Positions 35,205-44,031 of a stretch of 55,397 nt of DNA are shown piece after piece (the stretch's first letter is position 1; the number at the start of each line of letters is the position of its first letter). Source of the DNA: Bacteroidales bacterium. GTDB taxonomy: Bacteria > Bacteroidota > Bacteroidia > Bacteroidales > UBA10428. Position numbers and translations under genes: made by a program. The notes under the pieces are model-generated. The model ran no database searches. It was not told where the DNA came from and worked only from the letters and a program-made list of their open reading frames with translations. The DNA lies in NCBI GenBank assembly GCA_016936215.1, contig JAFGPL010000240.1, positions 1 to 55,397 on the forward strand. The letters run 5' to 3'.

Positions 35205-37493
35205 CTATTTTGTCACCTTAAGTGTCACCACTTGCAAATCTTCATCCCTTGATGAGTTTCCGATCATAATATCGAAATCGCCAGGCTCTACCACATACTT
35301 CATATTAATATCGTAAAAAGCCAGGTGTTCGGGCCTGATCTTCAAGGTTACATTTTTCTTCTCTCCAGGTTTCAGGCTGATGCGCTGAAAACCTTTAAGC
35401 TCTTTTACCGGACGGGTGACTGAACTTACCTTATCTCGAATGTACAACTGAACTATTTCATCACCTGCATTTTTACCTGTGTTTGCAACCTCAACCGTAA
35501 CAGACGTTGAACCGGTACGCTTGATGGCCGCTTTTTCGAGTTTTGGTTTTCCGAATTTGAACTGCGTGTAGCTCAAACCATAGCCGAAATAAAACAGCGG
35601 TTTAATGTCTAAAGAGAGGTAATCGTGAAACTGTGCACTGGGTTTATGGTTGTAATACATCGGCAACTGGCCTGCAGATTTCGGGAAAGTAATGGTAAGC
35701 TTGCCCGATGGGTTTACATCGCCAAAAATAATATCGGCTGCTGCTGTTCCCGTTTCCTGTCCCATATACCAGCCTTCAAGAATGGCAGGTACTTTATCGG
35801 CAAGATTGTTTATTGACAGCGGCCGTCCGTTCATCAGGTAAACCACCACCGGCTTTTTAAGCGCTAAAATTGCCTCGACAAGTTCATTCTGCTCACCAAA
35901 AAGATCGAGTGTAAGGTTATCGCCAATATGTGTTTTGGCCCAGGCTTCCCGGCACAGATGCTCATTCTCGCCAATTGCCAGAATGATCAGTTCTGCCTGT
36001 TTTGCCACTTCAACAGCTTTTTCAATCAGTTTAAGGTTCTCTTTACGCGAAGCAAAAACAATCTCGTCATATTTCCAGTTGAAATAGCTGTTGGTGGTAT
36101 TTGTGGTCAACTTACATCCCTGGGCAAAAAGCACCTCTGTACCTTTACCAACTTTATTCTTAATTCCTTCGAGAAGGCTAACCTTTTCGTATGGCTCCCC
36201 TGCATACCCTCCAAAATAGACATCTTTGGCGCAAGGTCCGATAACTGCAAGCTTTTTATATTTATCCTTTTTCAAAGGCAGCAGGTTGTCATTTTTCAGC
36301 AGCACGATGGACTGATGCGTCGCTTTTAAGGCAACGGCCCTGTGTTCCTTCTTTTTGCTGACTTTTATGGCATTATCAACATCAACGTAAGGATTCTCAA
36401 AGAGACCGAGTTCAAATTTCAGTTTCAGTATTTGCTCAACAAAAGCATCAATGTCCTTTTCTTTGATCTTACCTTCTTTGAGCAATGCCGGCAGATGTTT
36501 ATAATGGTTGGCCTGCGGCAATTCATACTGAATACCGGTATTGAAGGCTATCCTGGCCGCATCTTTGCCATCCCCGGCAACAAAGTGTTTCAGGAACAAC
36601 TGGTCTACGGCATAATAGTCGGACACCACGAGCCCTTTGAACCCCCACTCTTTTCTAAGCAGGTCTTTGATCAGCCATTTATTGGCATGGGAAGGCACGC
36701 CGTCAACTTCATTGTATGATGGCATAACAGATACCGGTTTTACTTTGTCAATGCACATCTTAAACGGGGGCATATGAAACTCGCGCAGGTCGCGCATTGA
36801 GTAATTTGCCGGCCCCTGGTTCTGGCCACCTTCCGACTGACCATGCCCGATAAGATGTTTTAACGTGGCTGCAACATGGTTATCTTTAACAGTACCATTG
36901 GCTGTGCCCTGCAAACCTTTTACGGCAGCGCATGAAAGGACCCCGTTAAGATAGGGGTCTTCACCATAGGTTTCTTCAACCCTGCCCCACCGGGGTTCAC
37001 GGCATACATCAATCACCGGTGTTAATGCATGATGCGTACCGCGTGACCGCATTTCGTTGGCCACTACGCCATAAACCTCTTCGAAAAGTTGCGGGTTCCA
37101 GGAACAGGCAAGGCCAATGGCCTGCGGAAAAACTGTTGCTTCAGGCCTCATCATTCCGTGCTGGCCCTCATCTACAAACAGTGTAGGAATACCAAGCCGG
37201 GTTTCTTCAACGAGGTATTTCTGAATCCGGTTCCTAAGCGTCACAGTTTCTTTAATACCAAAAGGGGCCGGATGGATAGAATGGCAGCCATTGCCAAATA
37301 TTTCTTTCATCCTGGCAGGATCGCTGAAAATCTCTTCTTTGAAATCTTCCACCCCGCCATTCCACAAACCCATCAACTGGGCAACTTTTTCTTCAATTGT
37401 CATCCTCGAAAGCAGGTCTTTTGCCCTTTTGCTTACAGGTAATGCCGGATTTTTATATGGCGCATCGTTTTGTTTTGTTTTTCCTTTAGTCAT
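35205..37493 (-). CDS. GH3 beta-glycosidase (beta-xylosidase/beta-glucosidase), no signal peptide
   Basis: 762 residues. The N-terminal GH3 domain contains VIDVCREPRWGRVEETYGEDP near residue 160, KHLIGHG near 212 and the nucleophile in GLVVSDYYAVDQ (Asp292). The C-terminal alpha/beta sandwich has LLKNDNLLPLKKD near 398, and the fibronectin-III-like domain starts near 670 (GDEIVQLYIRD). The order is that of bacterial BglX/XylA-type enzymes. Unlike most Bacteroidetes GH3 enzymes it begins MTKGKTKQ without a signal peptide, so it is probably cytoplasmic. Its neighbours point to xylo-oligosaccharides as substrate. It is the third gene of the symporter-GH10-GH3 operon, 26 bp after GH10. Confidence 0.92.
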   Translation of the reverse strand: MTKGKTKQNDAPYKNPALPVSKRAKDLLSRMTIEEKVAQLMGLWNGGVEDFKEEIFSDPARMKEIFGNGCHSIHPAPFGIKETVTLRNRIQKYLVEETRLGIPTLFVDEGQHGMMRPEATVFPQAIGLACSWNPQLFEEVYGVVANEMRSRGTHHALTPVIDVCREPRWGRVEETYGEDPYLNGVLSCAAVKGLQGTANGTVKDNHVAATLKHLIGHGQSEGGQNQGPANYSMRDLREFHMPPFKMCIDKVKPVSVMPSYNEVDGVPSHANKWLIKDLLRKEWGFKGLVVSDYYAVDQLFLKHFVAGDGKDAARIAFNTGIQYELPQANHYKHLPALLKEGKIKEKDIDAFVEQILKLKFELGLFENPYVDVDNAIKVSKKKEHRAVALKATHQSIVLLKNDNLLPLKKDKYKKLAVIGPCAKDVYFGGYAGEPYEKVSLLEGIKNKVGKGTEVLFAQGCKLTTNTTNSYFNWKYDEIVFASRKENLKLIEKAVEVAKQAELIILAIGENEHLCREAWAKTHIGDNLTLDLFGEQNELVEAILALKKPVVVYLMNGRPLSINNLADKVPAILEGWYMGQETGTAAADIIFGDVNPSGKLTITFPKSAGQLPMYYNHKPSAQFHDYLSLDIKPLFYFGYGLSYTQFKFGKPKLEKAAIKRTGSTSVTVEVANTGKNAGDEIVQLYIRDKVSSVTRPVKELKGFQRISLKPGEKKNVTLKIRPEHLAFYDINMKYVVEPGDFDIMIGNSSRDEDLQVVTLKVTK

Positions 37494-37519
37494 TTTGGTT
37501 CCTCTTTTATTCTTAATAA

Positions 37520-38656
37520 TTATTTTTTCACTGTATTAATTACTGCGTTATATGCAGGTTTTGGCTGATAATTCCTGTCGAACAGCAACGGATAAGTTGT
37601 TCTTCCTCTTATTGGCCAGTTGTTTTTCCAGGAGTATCCGTCGTGAACACCCCAGAATGTAACCCGGCCGACCCCTTCTTTGTATTTAATAAAAGTATTG
37701 AAAAGATCGGTATACCTGCCAGCTAGTTTCTGTTGTACAGAATCGGGAAGGCTTTCAGGATAAGGATTAAGCAGTTTCTGATATTCAAAATTCTGAGAAA
37801 TCTCGGCTCCGATCAAACCCATAGGTTCAGGAATAACATTTACATCGAGTTCTGTAATCAGCACTTTCAAACCCATATCTGTAAATATTTTAATGCTGGT
37901 GTCAATAACCTGCAGGGCCGGAGATTCAAGGTGCCAGTGCCCCTGAATGCCAACACCGTCAATTTTAACACCATTATCCATCAGGTTTCTCAGAAGGGTA
38001 ACAGCACCTTCGCGTTTGCCAGGCAATTCAATATTATAATCATTATAATAAAGTTCTGCGCCAGGGTCAGCCTCGCGTGCAAACTCAAAGGCTTTTTGCA
38101 CAAAGTCATCACCAATGATCTCAGACCAATTTGATTTTCTCATCCGGCCATCATCACCCACAGCCTCGTTCACCACGTCCCAACCTCCAATTTTTCCTTT
38201 ATACCTGCCAACTACAGTGAAAATGTGGTCTTTCATGCGTTCGAGCAGGGCATCACGGGTTAACGGGTTCCCGAGAGAATCTTCAAAAACCCATTTTGGT
38301 GTCTGTGAGTGCCAAACAAGGCAATGCCCCACGATAAACATGTTATTGCGCTGCCCGAAAGCAACCATGCTATCGGCAGGTGCAAAGTTATATACACCCG
38401 GACTGGGGTGCACCCTTTCCCATTTCAGGCAGTTTTCATTGGTAATTGAATTGAAGTGTTTTGCAATAAATGGCTTTGCAAGGGTATCTTTTTCATATAA
38501 CTGAAAAGGGTTTACAGCAGTACCAATGTAAAAATATCCGCTGAAGATATCTTTTAAGCCTTTTTCAGGCCCGGAGCATGAAACGGTGAAAAATACCATA
38601 AGAACCACGATGCCTGTATAGAGCAACAACCTGTTGTTATTAATTATTTTTTTCAT
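37520..38656 (-). CDS. GH10 endo-beta-1,4-xylanase, lipoprotein
   Basis: 378 residues. The lipoprotein signal (LLLYTGIVVLMVFFTVSC) anchors it to a membrane, after which the single GH10 TIM barrel fills the protein. Family motifs: NSITNENCLKWERVHPSPG near residue 70, VGHCLVWHSQTPKWVF near 109, the acid/base in WDVVNEAVGDDG (Glu164), YYNDYN near 205, GIQGHWHLE near 238 and the nucleophile in LITELDVN (Glu269). TFWGVHDGYSWKN near 335 closes the barrel. There is no extra binding module. It should cut the xylan backbone, leaving xylo- and aldouronic oligosaccharides. It follows the symporter gene by 43 bp. The residues after the lipid Cys (SGPEKG) are not strongly acidic, so surface export is uncertain. 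Confidence 0.94.
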   Translation of the reverse strand: MKKIINNNRLLLYTGIVVLMVFFTVSCSGPEKGLKDIFSGYFYIGTAVNPFQLYEKDTLAKPFIAKHFNSITNENCLKWERVHPSPGVYNFAPADSMVAFGQRNNMFIVGHCLVWHSQTPKWVFEDSLGNPLTRDALLERMKDHIFTVVGRYKGKIGGWDVVNEAVGDDGRMRKSNWSEIIGDDFVQKAFEFAREADPGAELYYNDYNIELPGKREGAVTLLRNLMDNGVKIDGVGIQGHWHLESPALQVIDTSIKIFTDMGLKVLITELDVNVIPEPMGLIGAEISQNFEYQKLLNPYPESLPDSVQQKLAGRYTDLFNTFIKYKEGVGRVTFWGVHDGYSWKNNWPIRGRTTYPLLFDRNYQPKPAYNAVINTVKK

Positions 38657-38699
38657 CGTTTTTGTATTTTAAAGGTTAATAATTATGATATTCAAAAGT

Positions 38700-40139
38700 T
38701 TATGATGTATGAGTACGCCTTGATGCCAGCTCGTTTTGCATTTTAAGTTCAACACTCTTCGTTATCTGGTAATAGAAAAGTGTAATAATTACAACCACGA
38801 GGGCAATGGCCGGATATACACTCGAGGAAAGACGAATACCACTGACAGCCAGAGGGGTTATGGCATCTTTGTTATATCCATAGAGCGAAAGTATCAGACC
38901 GCCTATAAAACCTCCCAGGGCCAACCCTACCTTGAGCCCCACAACAATACCGGCAAAAACAATACCTGTAGACCGCCGGTTAAGTTTCCACTCGGAGTAG
39001 TCGGCCACATCGGCCATCATTGCCCAGGGCAACGGCATGGTAATTCCCCAGAAGAAATTAAACAATACATTCAGGATAAGGGTAAGCATGATACCGTTTG
39101 CGGGAATCAGGATAAAGAAAAATGTAGAAAAAGCGGCAAGTATGAATCCCACCGAAAGTGTTAACTTCTTACCAAATTTACCTGCCATGGCATTTGAAAC
39201 GGTAATACCAAGAATTGCTGCAAGCTGGCCCAGAATATTCATAAAGCTGAAAGCATTGTCGGCATAATTGGCTTTTTCCCCCACAAAACCCATGACCCCG
39301 AGTAAGCCAAACAGGCCTTTATCTATCTTATTCATAAAAACCGACAGATTTTCAACGTCGAGGTAATACCTGAAAAAATAAAGCAGGTTTCCGTTTCTTA
39401 TGGCGAGAAAAACAAACATCATCACGAAAAGGATGAACATGGTTACCCAGGGTTTATTTTTAAACAGGGTAACAATATCTTCTTTCAAAGATGATTGCTG
39501 TTTCGGGTCTGGTTTTATCCTTTCTTTGGTTGTAAAAAAGGTTATAAAAAAGAAAATCATTGCCAGGAATGCAAAAATACCCATCGTCACCCCATATCCC
39601 TTGGCGCTGTCGCCATCGCCAAAGTGGTTCACCATAGGAAGTGCAAAACCTTGAATGGCAATAGTTGCAAGGCATACGACAACAAAACGCACGGAAAAAA
39701 GACTTGTACGTTCTTTCATGTCACCTGTAATTACGCCTCCCAGGGACGAATACGGTATATTATTCATCGAATAAATCGTCATCAATAAAATATAGGTGAT
39801 ATAGGCATACATCATCTTGCCGGAAAGGCTGAAATTCGGGGTGAGGAATGCCAGAAAAGCTATGATGCCAAAAGGTACGGCAGTCCATAATATCCAAGGC
39901 CTGAACTTTCCCCAGCGTGTATCTGTGCGGTCGGCCACAGCACCCATCACCGGATCAACCACTGCCCCCCACAAGCGGCCAACAAGAAACAGGGTGCCGG
40001 CAGCAACGGCCGAAATACCGAATGTATCGGTATAAAAACTTAATTGCAGCAGCATCATGGTCTGAAAAATAAAATTGGCCGCGCCGTCGCCGAGGCTGAA
40101 CCCAATTTTTTCGCCGAAAGAGATCTTTTGTGTTTGCAT
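38700..40139 (-). CDS. GPH-family sugar:cation symporter
   Basis: 479 residues with twelve membrane segments, MFS fold. The GPH (MelB-like) signatures are clear: KIGFSLGDGAANFIFQT at the start, GRLWGAVVDPVMGAVADRTD near residue 50 and RWGKFRPWILW near 75, plus IPYSSLGGVITGD near 125. The family imports oligosaccharides and glycosides with Na+ or H+. In this context the probable cargo is xylose oligomers or aldouronates. It is the first gene of the operon with GH10 and GH3, reading away from the shared regulatory region at 40140-40298. Confidence 0.92.
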   Translation of the reverse strand: MQTQKISFGEKIGFSLGDGAANFIFQTMMLLQLSFYTDTFGISAVAAGTLFLVGRLWGAVVDPVMGAVADRTDTRWGKFRPWILWTAVPFGIIAFLAFLTPNFSLSGKMMYAYITYILLMTIYSMNNIPYSSLGGVITGDMKERTSLFSVRFVVVCLATIAIQGFALPMVNHFGDGDSAKGYGVTMGIFAFLAMIFFFITFFTTKERIKPDPKQQSSLKEDIVTLFKNKPWVTMFILFVMMFVFLAIRNGNLLYFFRYYLDVENLSVFMNKIDKGLFGLLGVMGFVGEKANYADNAFSFMNILGQLAAILGITVSNAMAGKFGKKLTLSVGFILAAFSTFFFILIPANGIMLTLILNVLFNFFWGITMPLPWAMMADVADYSEWKLNRRSTGIVFAGIVVGLKVGLALGGFIGGLILSLYGYNKDAITPLAVSGIRLSSSVYPAIALVVVIITLFYYQITKSVELKMQNELASRRTHTS

Positions 40140-40220
40140 ACTTTTTACCGGTTTTTGGTTGATGTTATGAAATTAATTTCAGCTAAATTATAAAAAAAGA
40201 AATACAAAAATGCTTTTTAG

Positions 40221-40258
40221 ATAAAACTAAACGTATTTTTTACGTTAAGTAGTTTTAT
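40221..40258. promoter_or_regulatory. candidate operator for the Nudix regulator
   Basis: The inverted repeat ATAAAACTA-AACGTA, TTTTT, TACGTT-AAG-TAGTTTTAT has both arms perfectly complementary apart from the 3-nt bulge in the right arm. It lies in the 159-bp gap between the divergent xylan operons, about 14 bp upstream of the -7 box at 40272. That is the expected place for a regulator controlling both directions. Confidence 0.6.
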
Positions 40259-40271
40259 GAATTTTATTTTC

Positions 40272-40279
40272 TACTTTTG
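40272..40279 (+). promoter_or_regulatory. -7 promoter box of the regulator/GH67 operon
   Basis: TACTTTTG matches TAnnTTTG and lies 20 bp before the ATG at 40299, so the leader is very short. TTTTATG upstream overlaps the operator arm, so a bound regulator would block the -33 region. Confidence 0.55.
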
Positions 40280-40298
40280 TACAACATAAATTTCACAA

Positions 40299-41033
40299 AT
40301 GGAGACATTTTTTAATCCATATATATCGGTTGATATTGTGGTTTTCGGGTTTGACGACAACGAAGGATTAAAAGTTTTGCTGATAAACCGCAGCCGAAGG
40401 GATGACCCAAGCCTGAAAAGGCTTAAACTGCCCGGTAACTTTATTAATAAGAAAGAAAAACTTCACGATTCGGCAAACAGAATTCTTAAAGAATTTACAG
40501 GAATAAAAAATATCTACCTGAAACAATTTGCCGTTTTTGACGACCCGGGCAGGCTGGGTGACGGGGATGATTTGAAATGGCTGCGTGACAGGACCGGCAC
40601 CGAAATTGAACGTGTAGTTACCATTGCCTACTATTCGCTGGTTAAGCTTCACCAATATTCCGAGACCGAGTTGTCTAAAGCATACAATGCCCGGTGGTTT
40701 GGTATGGATGAAGTCCCCGGCCTTATTTTCGACCACAACCAGATTATAGATGAAGGACTGGCCACCCTGCAAAAGGAATTCCTTACAGAACCACTGTGTT
40801 TTGAACTTTTACCCAAAAAATTTACCATCAACCAGTTGCAAAGAATAAGTGAAGCAATCCTCGGCTTCAGCATTGACAACAGGAACTTCAGAAAACGTAT
40901 CAACCGCCTTGAATATGTGGTAGCTTTGAATGAACGGCAGACAGGCGTTTCGCATAAACCGGCGCGGTATTATATTTTCGACCGTGAAAAATTCGATATC
41001 CTGAAAAGAGAGCATACAGGTTTTATAATTTAA
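40299..41033 (+). CDS. Nudix-type transcriptional regulator (NrtR/AraR family)
   Basis: 244 residues. Residues 1-150 form a Nudix fold (SVDIVVFGFDDNEGLKVLLI, then RLKLPGNFINKKEKLHDSANRILKEFTG). The Nudix catalytic box GX5EX7REUXEEXGU is degenerate: it keeps a glycine but lacks the REUXEE core, as in sugar-sensing regulators that bind but do not hydrolyse nucleotides. Residues 155-244 are a winged helix (FTINQLQRISEAILG, NFRKRINRLEYVV). The family includes Bacteroides AraR and predicted xylose regulators. It heads the operon with GH67, SDR and ManD and faces the symporter operon, so it probably controls both in response to xylose, arabinose or a derived effector. Confidence 0.9.
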   Translation: METFFNPYISVDIVVFGFDDNEGLKVLLINRSRRDDPSLKRLKLPGNFINKKEKLHDSANRILKEFTGIKNIYLKQFAVFDDPGRLGDGDDLKWLRDRTGTEIERVVTIAYYSLVKLHQYSETELSKAYNARWFGMDEVPGLIFDHNQIIDEGLATLQKEFLTEPLCFELLPKKFTINQLQRISEAILGFSIDNRNFRKRINRLEYVVALNERQTGVSHKPARYYIFDREKFDILKREHTGFII

Positions 41034-41045
41034 AGCAGTAAAATA

Positions 41046-43229
41046 ATGAAAACGAAAATACAACCAAACGGCATAATTCCCTGGAAATCTATTTTCCTGA
41101 TGTATTTCATCCTTTTATCCATAAACATAAAAGCGGGGGACGATTACAAACTGTGGCTGCAATATTCCCCGGTCACCAGCCAGCAGATGCTCGGTCATTA
41201 CAAAAAATATATTCATGAAATGGTTATAGGAGGAGATTCTGAAACCATAAAAATAGCAGAAAAAGAACTGTCGCACGCCCTTTTAAAAATGCTGGGGGTA
41301 AAGGTGCCGGTTTCAGACAAGGCCACCCGTGAAAACATTGTCGTTGCAGGAACTCCGGAGACTTCAGAAATCATAAAAAACCTCAATCTCAAAGCAAAGC
41401 TTGAAAATATTGGTGATGAAGGTTACCTGATAACCAATACCACATACTCAGGAAAAAACTGTCTGGTTATCGCGGCCAAAAAAGATATAGGGGTTTTGTA
41501 CGGTGTATATCATTTTTTAAAACTTATACAGACAAACCAAGAGATATCAAACCTGAACATTGAAAGCTCGCCAAAGATCAAACTCAGGCTGCTGAACCAC
41601 TGGGATAACCTTGACAGGACCGTGGAACGAGGATATGCCGGCTTTTCAATCTGGGACTGGCACCGCCTGCCCGGTTATATTGACCCCCGTTATACCGACT
41701 ATGCCCGGGCCAATGCTTCGGTTGGCATCAACGGCACCGTGGTAAGCAATGTCAATGCCAACGCATTGATCCTAACCGACTATTACCTGGTAAAATTAAA
41801 AGCGCTTGCCGGTGTATTCCGACCTTATGGCATAAAGGTATACCTCACAGCCCGTTTCAGCGCTCCAATTGAAATCGGGGGCTTGTCCACTGCCGATCCG
41901 CTGAATGAGGATGTGAAAAACTGGTGGAAGAACAAGATAAAAGAAATCTATTCGTACATACCCGATTTTGGCGGTTTTCTGGTAAAAGCAAATTCCGAAG
42001 GCCAGCCCGGGCCGCAAAACTACGGGAGATCGCATGCCGATGGCGCCAACATGCTGGCCGAAGCTTTGGCTGATTATCACGGCGTGGTAATGTGGCGGGC
42101 ATTTGTCTACGACAACAATGTGCCGGTAGACCGCACCAAGCAGGCATATAACGAGTTTAAGCCATTAGACGGAAAACTCCTGGATAATGTTTTGGTGCAG
42201 GTAAAAAACGGCCCGCTCGATTTCCAGCCGCGTGAACCGTTCCATCCCCTTTTCGGGGCCATGCCCAAAACCCCACTGATGATGGAATTCCAGATTACCC
42301 AGGAATATCTTGGTTTTGCCACACACCTGGTTTACCTGGGCCCGCTTTATGAAGAGTGCCTGCAGTCCGACACCTATGCCAAAGGACAAGGCTCCACTGT
42401 TTCGAAAGTTATACAGGGCACGCCTGAAGATCACCATCTTTCGGGAATCGCCGGGGTTGCAAACATTGGCACAGACCTTAACTGGTGCGGGCACCCGTTT
42501 GCGCAGGCAAACTGGTATGTATTCGGCAGAATGGCATGGGACCCTGACATCACATCCGAAACAGTTGCTGATGACTGGATACGGATGACATTTTCAAATG
42601 ACCCATCTTTTATTCAACCTGTGAAAGAAATGATGTTGGCCTCACGCGAATTCACAGTAAATTACATGACCCCGCTGGGATTGCACCACATTATGGACGA
42701 GGGGCACCACCATGGCCCGGGCCCATGGATTGACGATGCCGGAAGGGCCGACTGGACATCGGTCTACTACCACCGTGCAGACTCCATCGGCATAGGCTTT
42801 GACAGGTCGCCCGCAGGCAGCAATGCGGTTGAGCAATATTTCTCACCCGTAAAAGAAATTTTCGGCAACCCGGAAACGTGCCCCGATGAATACCTCCTTT
42901 GGTTTCACCGTATGAAATGGAACGACATCACCCGTTCGGGCCGAACACTTTGGGATGAGCTTTGTTACAGGTATCATGCAGGAGTAGATTCGGTAAGACA
43001 GATGAAAAAGGTATGGAATGCACTTGAAACCAAGATTGACACTGAAAGATTTGGCAAAGTGAAGATGCTGCTTGCCATACAGGAAGAAGAAGCTGTAATG
43101 TGGAGGGATGCCTGCCTGCTGTATTTTCAGACATTTTCGGGATTGCCCATACCGGCCGGACTTGAACAACCGAAACATCCCCTCGGTTATTACAGAAACA
43201 TGAAAAAATATTTTGTTCCCGGAATATAA
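41046..43229 (+). CDS. aguA: GH67 alpha-glucuronidase, exported
   Basis: 727 residues. The N-terminal signal peptide (SIFLMYFILLSINIKA) predicts a periplasmic location. Residues 30-160 form the N-terminal domain; the central TIM barrel carries LLNHWDNLDRTVERGYAG near 182. The GH67 catalytic residues are Glu318 in VKANSEGQPGP (acid), with Asp392 in NGPLDFQPREP and Glu420 in QITQEYLG as the paired bases; the 28-residue spacing between the last two equals that in the Cellvibrio enzyme. The C-terminal helical domain has GLHHIMDEGHHHGPGPW near 545. It removes (4-O-methyl)-D-glucuronate from the non-reducing end of aldouronic acids made by GH10. It starts 12 bp after the regulator gene. Confidence 0.96.
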   Translation: MKTKIQPNGIIPWKSIFLMYFILLSINIKAGDDYKLWLQYSPVTSQQMLGHYKKYIHEMVIGGDSETIKIAEKELSHALLKMLGVKVPVSDKATRENIVVAGTPETSEIIKNLNLKAKLENIGDEGYLITNTTYSGKNCLVIAAKKDIGVLYGVYHFLKLIQTNQEISNLNIESSPKIKLRLLNHWDNLDRTVERGYAGFSIWDWHRLPGYIDPRYTDYARANASVGINGTVVSNVNANALILTDYYLVKLKALAGVFRPYGIKVYLTARFSAPIEIGGLSTADPLNEDVKNWWKNKIKEIYSYIPDFGGFLVKANSEGQPGPQNYGRSHADGANMLAEALADYHGVVMWRAFVYDNNVPVDRTKQAYNEFKPLDGKLLDNVLVQVKNGPLDFQPREPFHPLFGAMPKTPLMMEFQITQEYLGFATHLVYLGPLYEECLQSDTYAKGQGSTVSKVIQGTPEDHHLSGIAGVANIGTDLNWCGHPFAQANWYVFGRMAWDPDITSETVADDWIRMTFSNDPSFIQPVKEMMLASREFTVNYMTPLGLHHIMDEGHHHGPGPWIDDAGRADWTSVYYHRADSIGIGFDRSPAGSNAVEQYFSPVKEIFGNPETCPDEYLLWFHRMKWNDITRSGRTLWDELCYRYHAGVDSVRQMKKVWNALETKIDTERFGKVKMLLAIQEEEAVMWRDACLLYFQTFSGLPIPAGLEQPKHPLGYYRNMKKYFVPGI

Positions 43230-43254
43230 AACGGTATTATTCTTAAAGCTTAAA

Positions 43255-44007
43255 ATGAAAAAAACTACAGGTGAAAAGTTAGCGATAGTAACCGGGGGAT
43301 CGGTTGGGATCGGTTATGCCATTGCCGAGAAATTTGTTAAGAGCGGCATTTTTACGGTAATTGTTGACAGGAATGAAAAAAATGCAAAGCTTGCCTGCAG
43401 GCAATTAGGCGAATTATCTGACTTCAGGATTTTTGAGCTAACCCGCCTGAATGACCTTCCTGACCTTGTAAAAGAGATTTTTGCCACCTATGGCCGTATT
43501 GATATCCTTGTCAACAACGCCGGTATTCACCTTAAAAAACCTATGCTTGAAGTTACCGATGAGGAATACCAGCAGGTAATCATGGTTAACCAGACCGTGG
43601 TGTTTGCACTTTCGCGTGAAGCCGGCAAGATTATGGTGTTGCAAAAAAACGGCAGCATCATCAACATAAGTTCTATGGCCTCACAATATGGACTTCCGCA
43701 GGTAATAGCCTACACGGCAGCCAAATCTGCAGTAGAAGGGATGACACGCGCCATGGCCGTTGAACTTTCGCCCTTTGGGGTAAGGGTCAACTGTATCGCC
43801 CCCGGGTTTATACAGACAAAAATGTCGGCAGGCGCCCTTAACAGCGACCCGAAAAGAAAAGAAAAAGTACTGTCGCGCACCCCGTTGGGTTACCTCGGTG
43901 CCCCTGAAGATGTGGGCGATGCAGCCCTGTTTCTTGCATCAGATGCCGCAAAATATATCACAGGGATTGTACTTCCTGTTGATGGGGGCAATTCCATTGG
44001 TTTTTAA
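43255..44007 (+). CDS. SDR-family oxidoreductase, probable mannonate/fructuronate reductase
   Basis: 250 residues from ATG 43255; an in-frame TTG at 43213 would overlap GH67. It is a classical short-chain dehydrogenase: TGGSVGIG near residue 13 (cofactor), NNAGIH near 88, Ser in NISSMAS near 139 and the catalytic YTAAK near 153. The C-terminal GAPEDVGDAALFLASD and TGIVLPVDGG are typical. SDRs are too varied for a substrate to be read from sequence. Its place between a GH67 glucuronidase and a mannonate dehydratase suggests reduction of D-fructuronate to D-mannonate, replacing UxuB of the long-chain dehydrogenase family. Confidence 0.85.
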   Translation: MKKTTGEKLAIVTGGSVGIGYAIAEKFVKSGIFTVIVDRNEKNAKLACRQLGELSDFRIFELTRLNDLPDLVKEIFATYGRIDILVNNAGIHLKKPMLEVTDEEYQQVIMVNQTVVFALSREAGKIMVLQKNGSIINISSMASQYGLPQVIAYTAAKSAVEGMTRAMAVELSPFGVRVNCIAPGFIQTKMSAGALNSDPKRKEKVLSRTPLGYLGAPEDVGDAALFLASDAAKYITGIVLPVDGGNSIGF

Positions 44008-44031
44008 ATAATCTATTTAAAACGAAAATCT

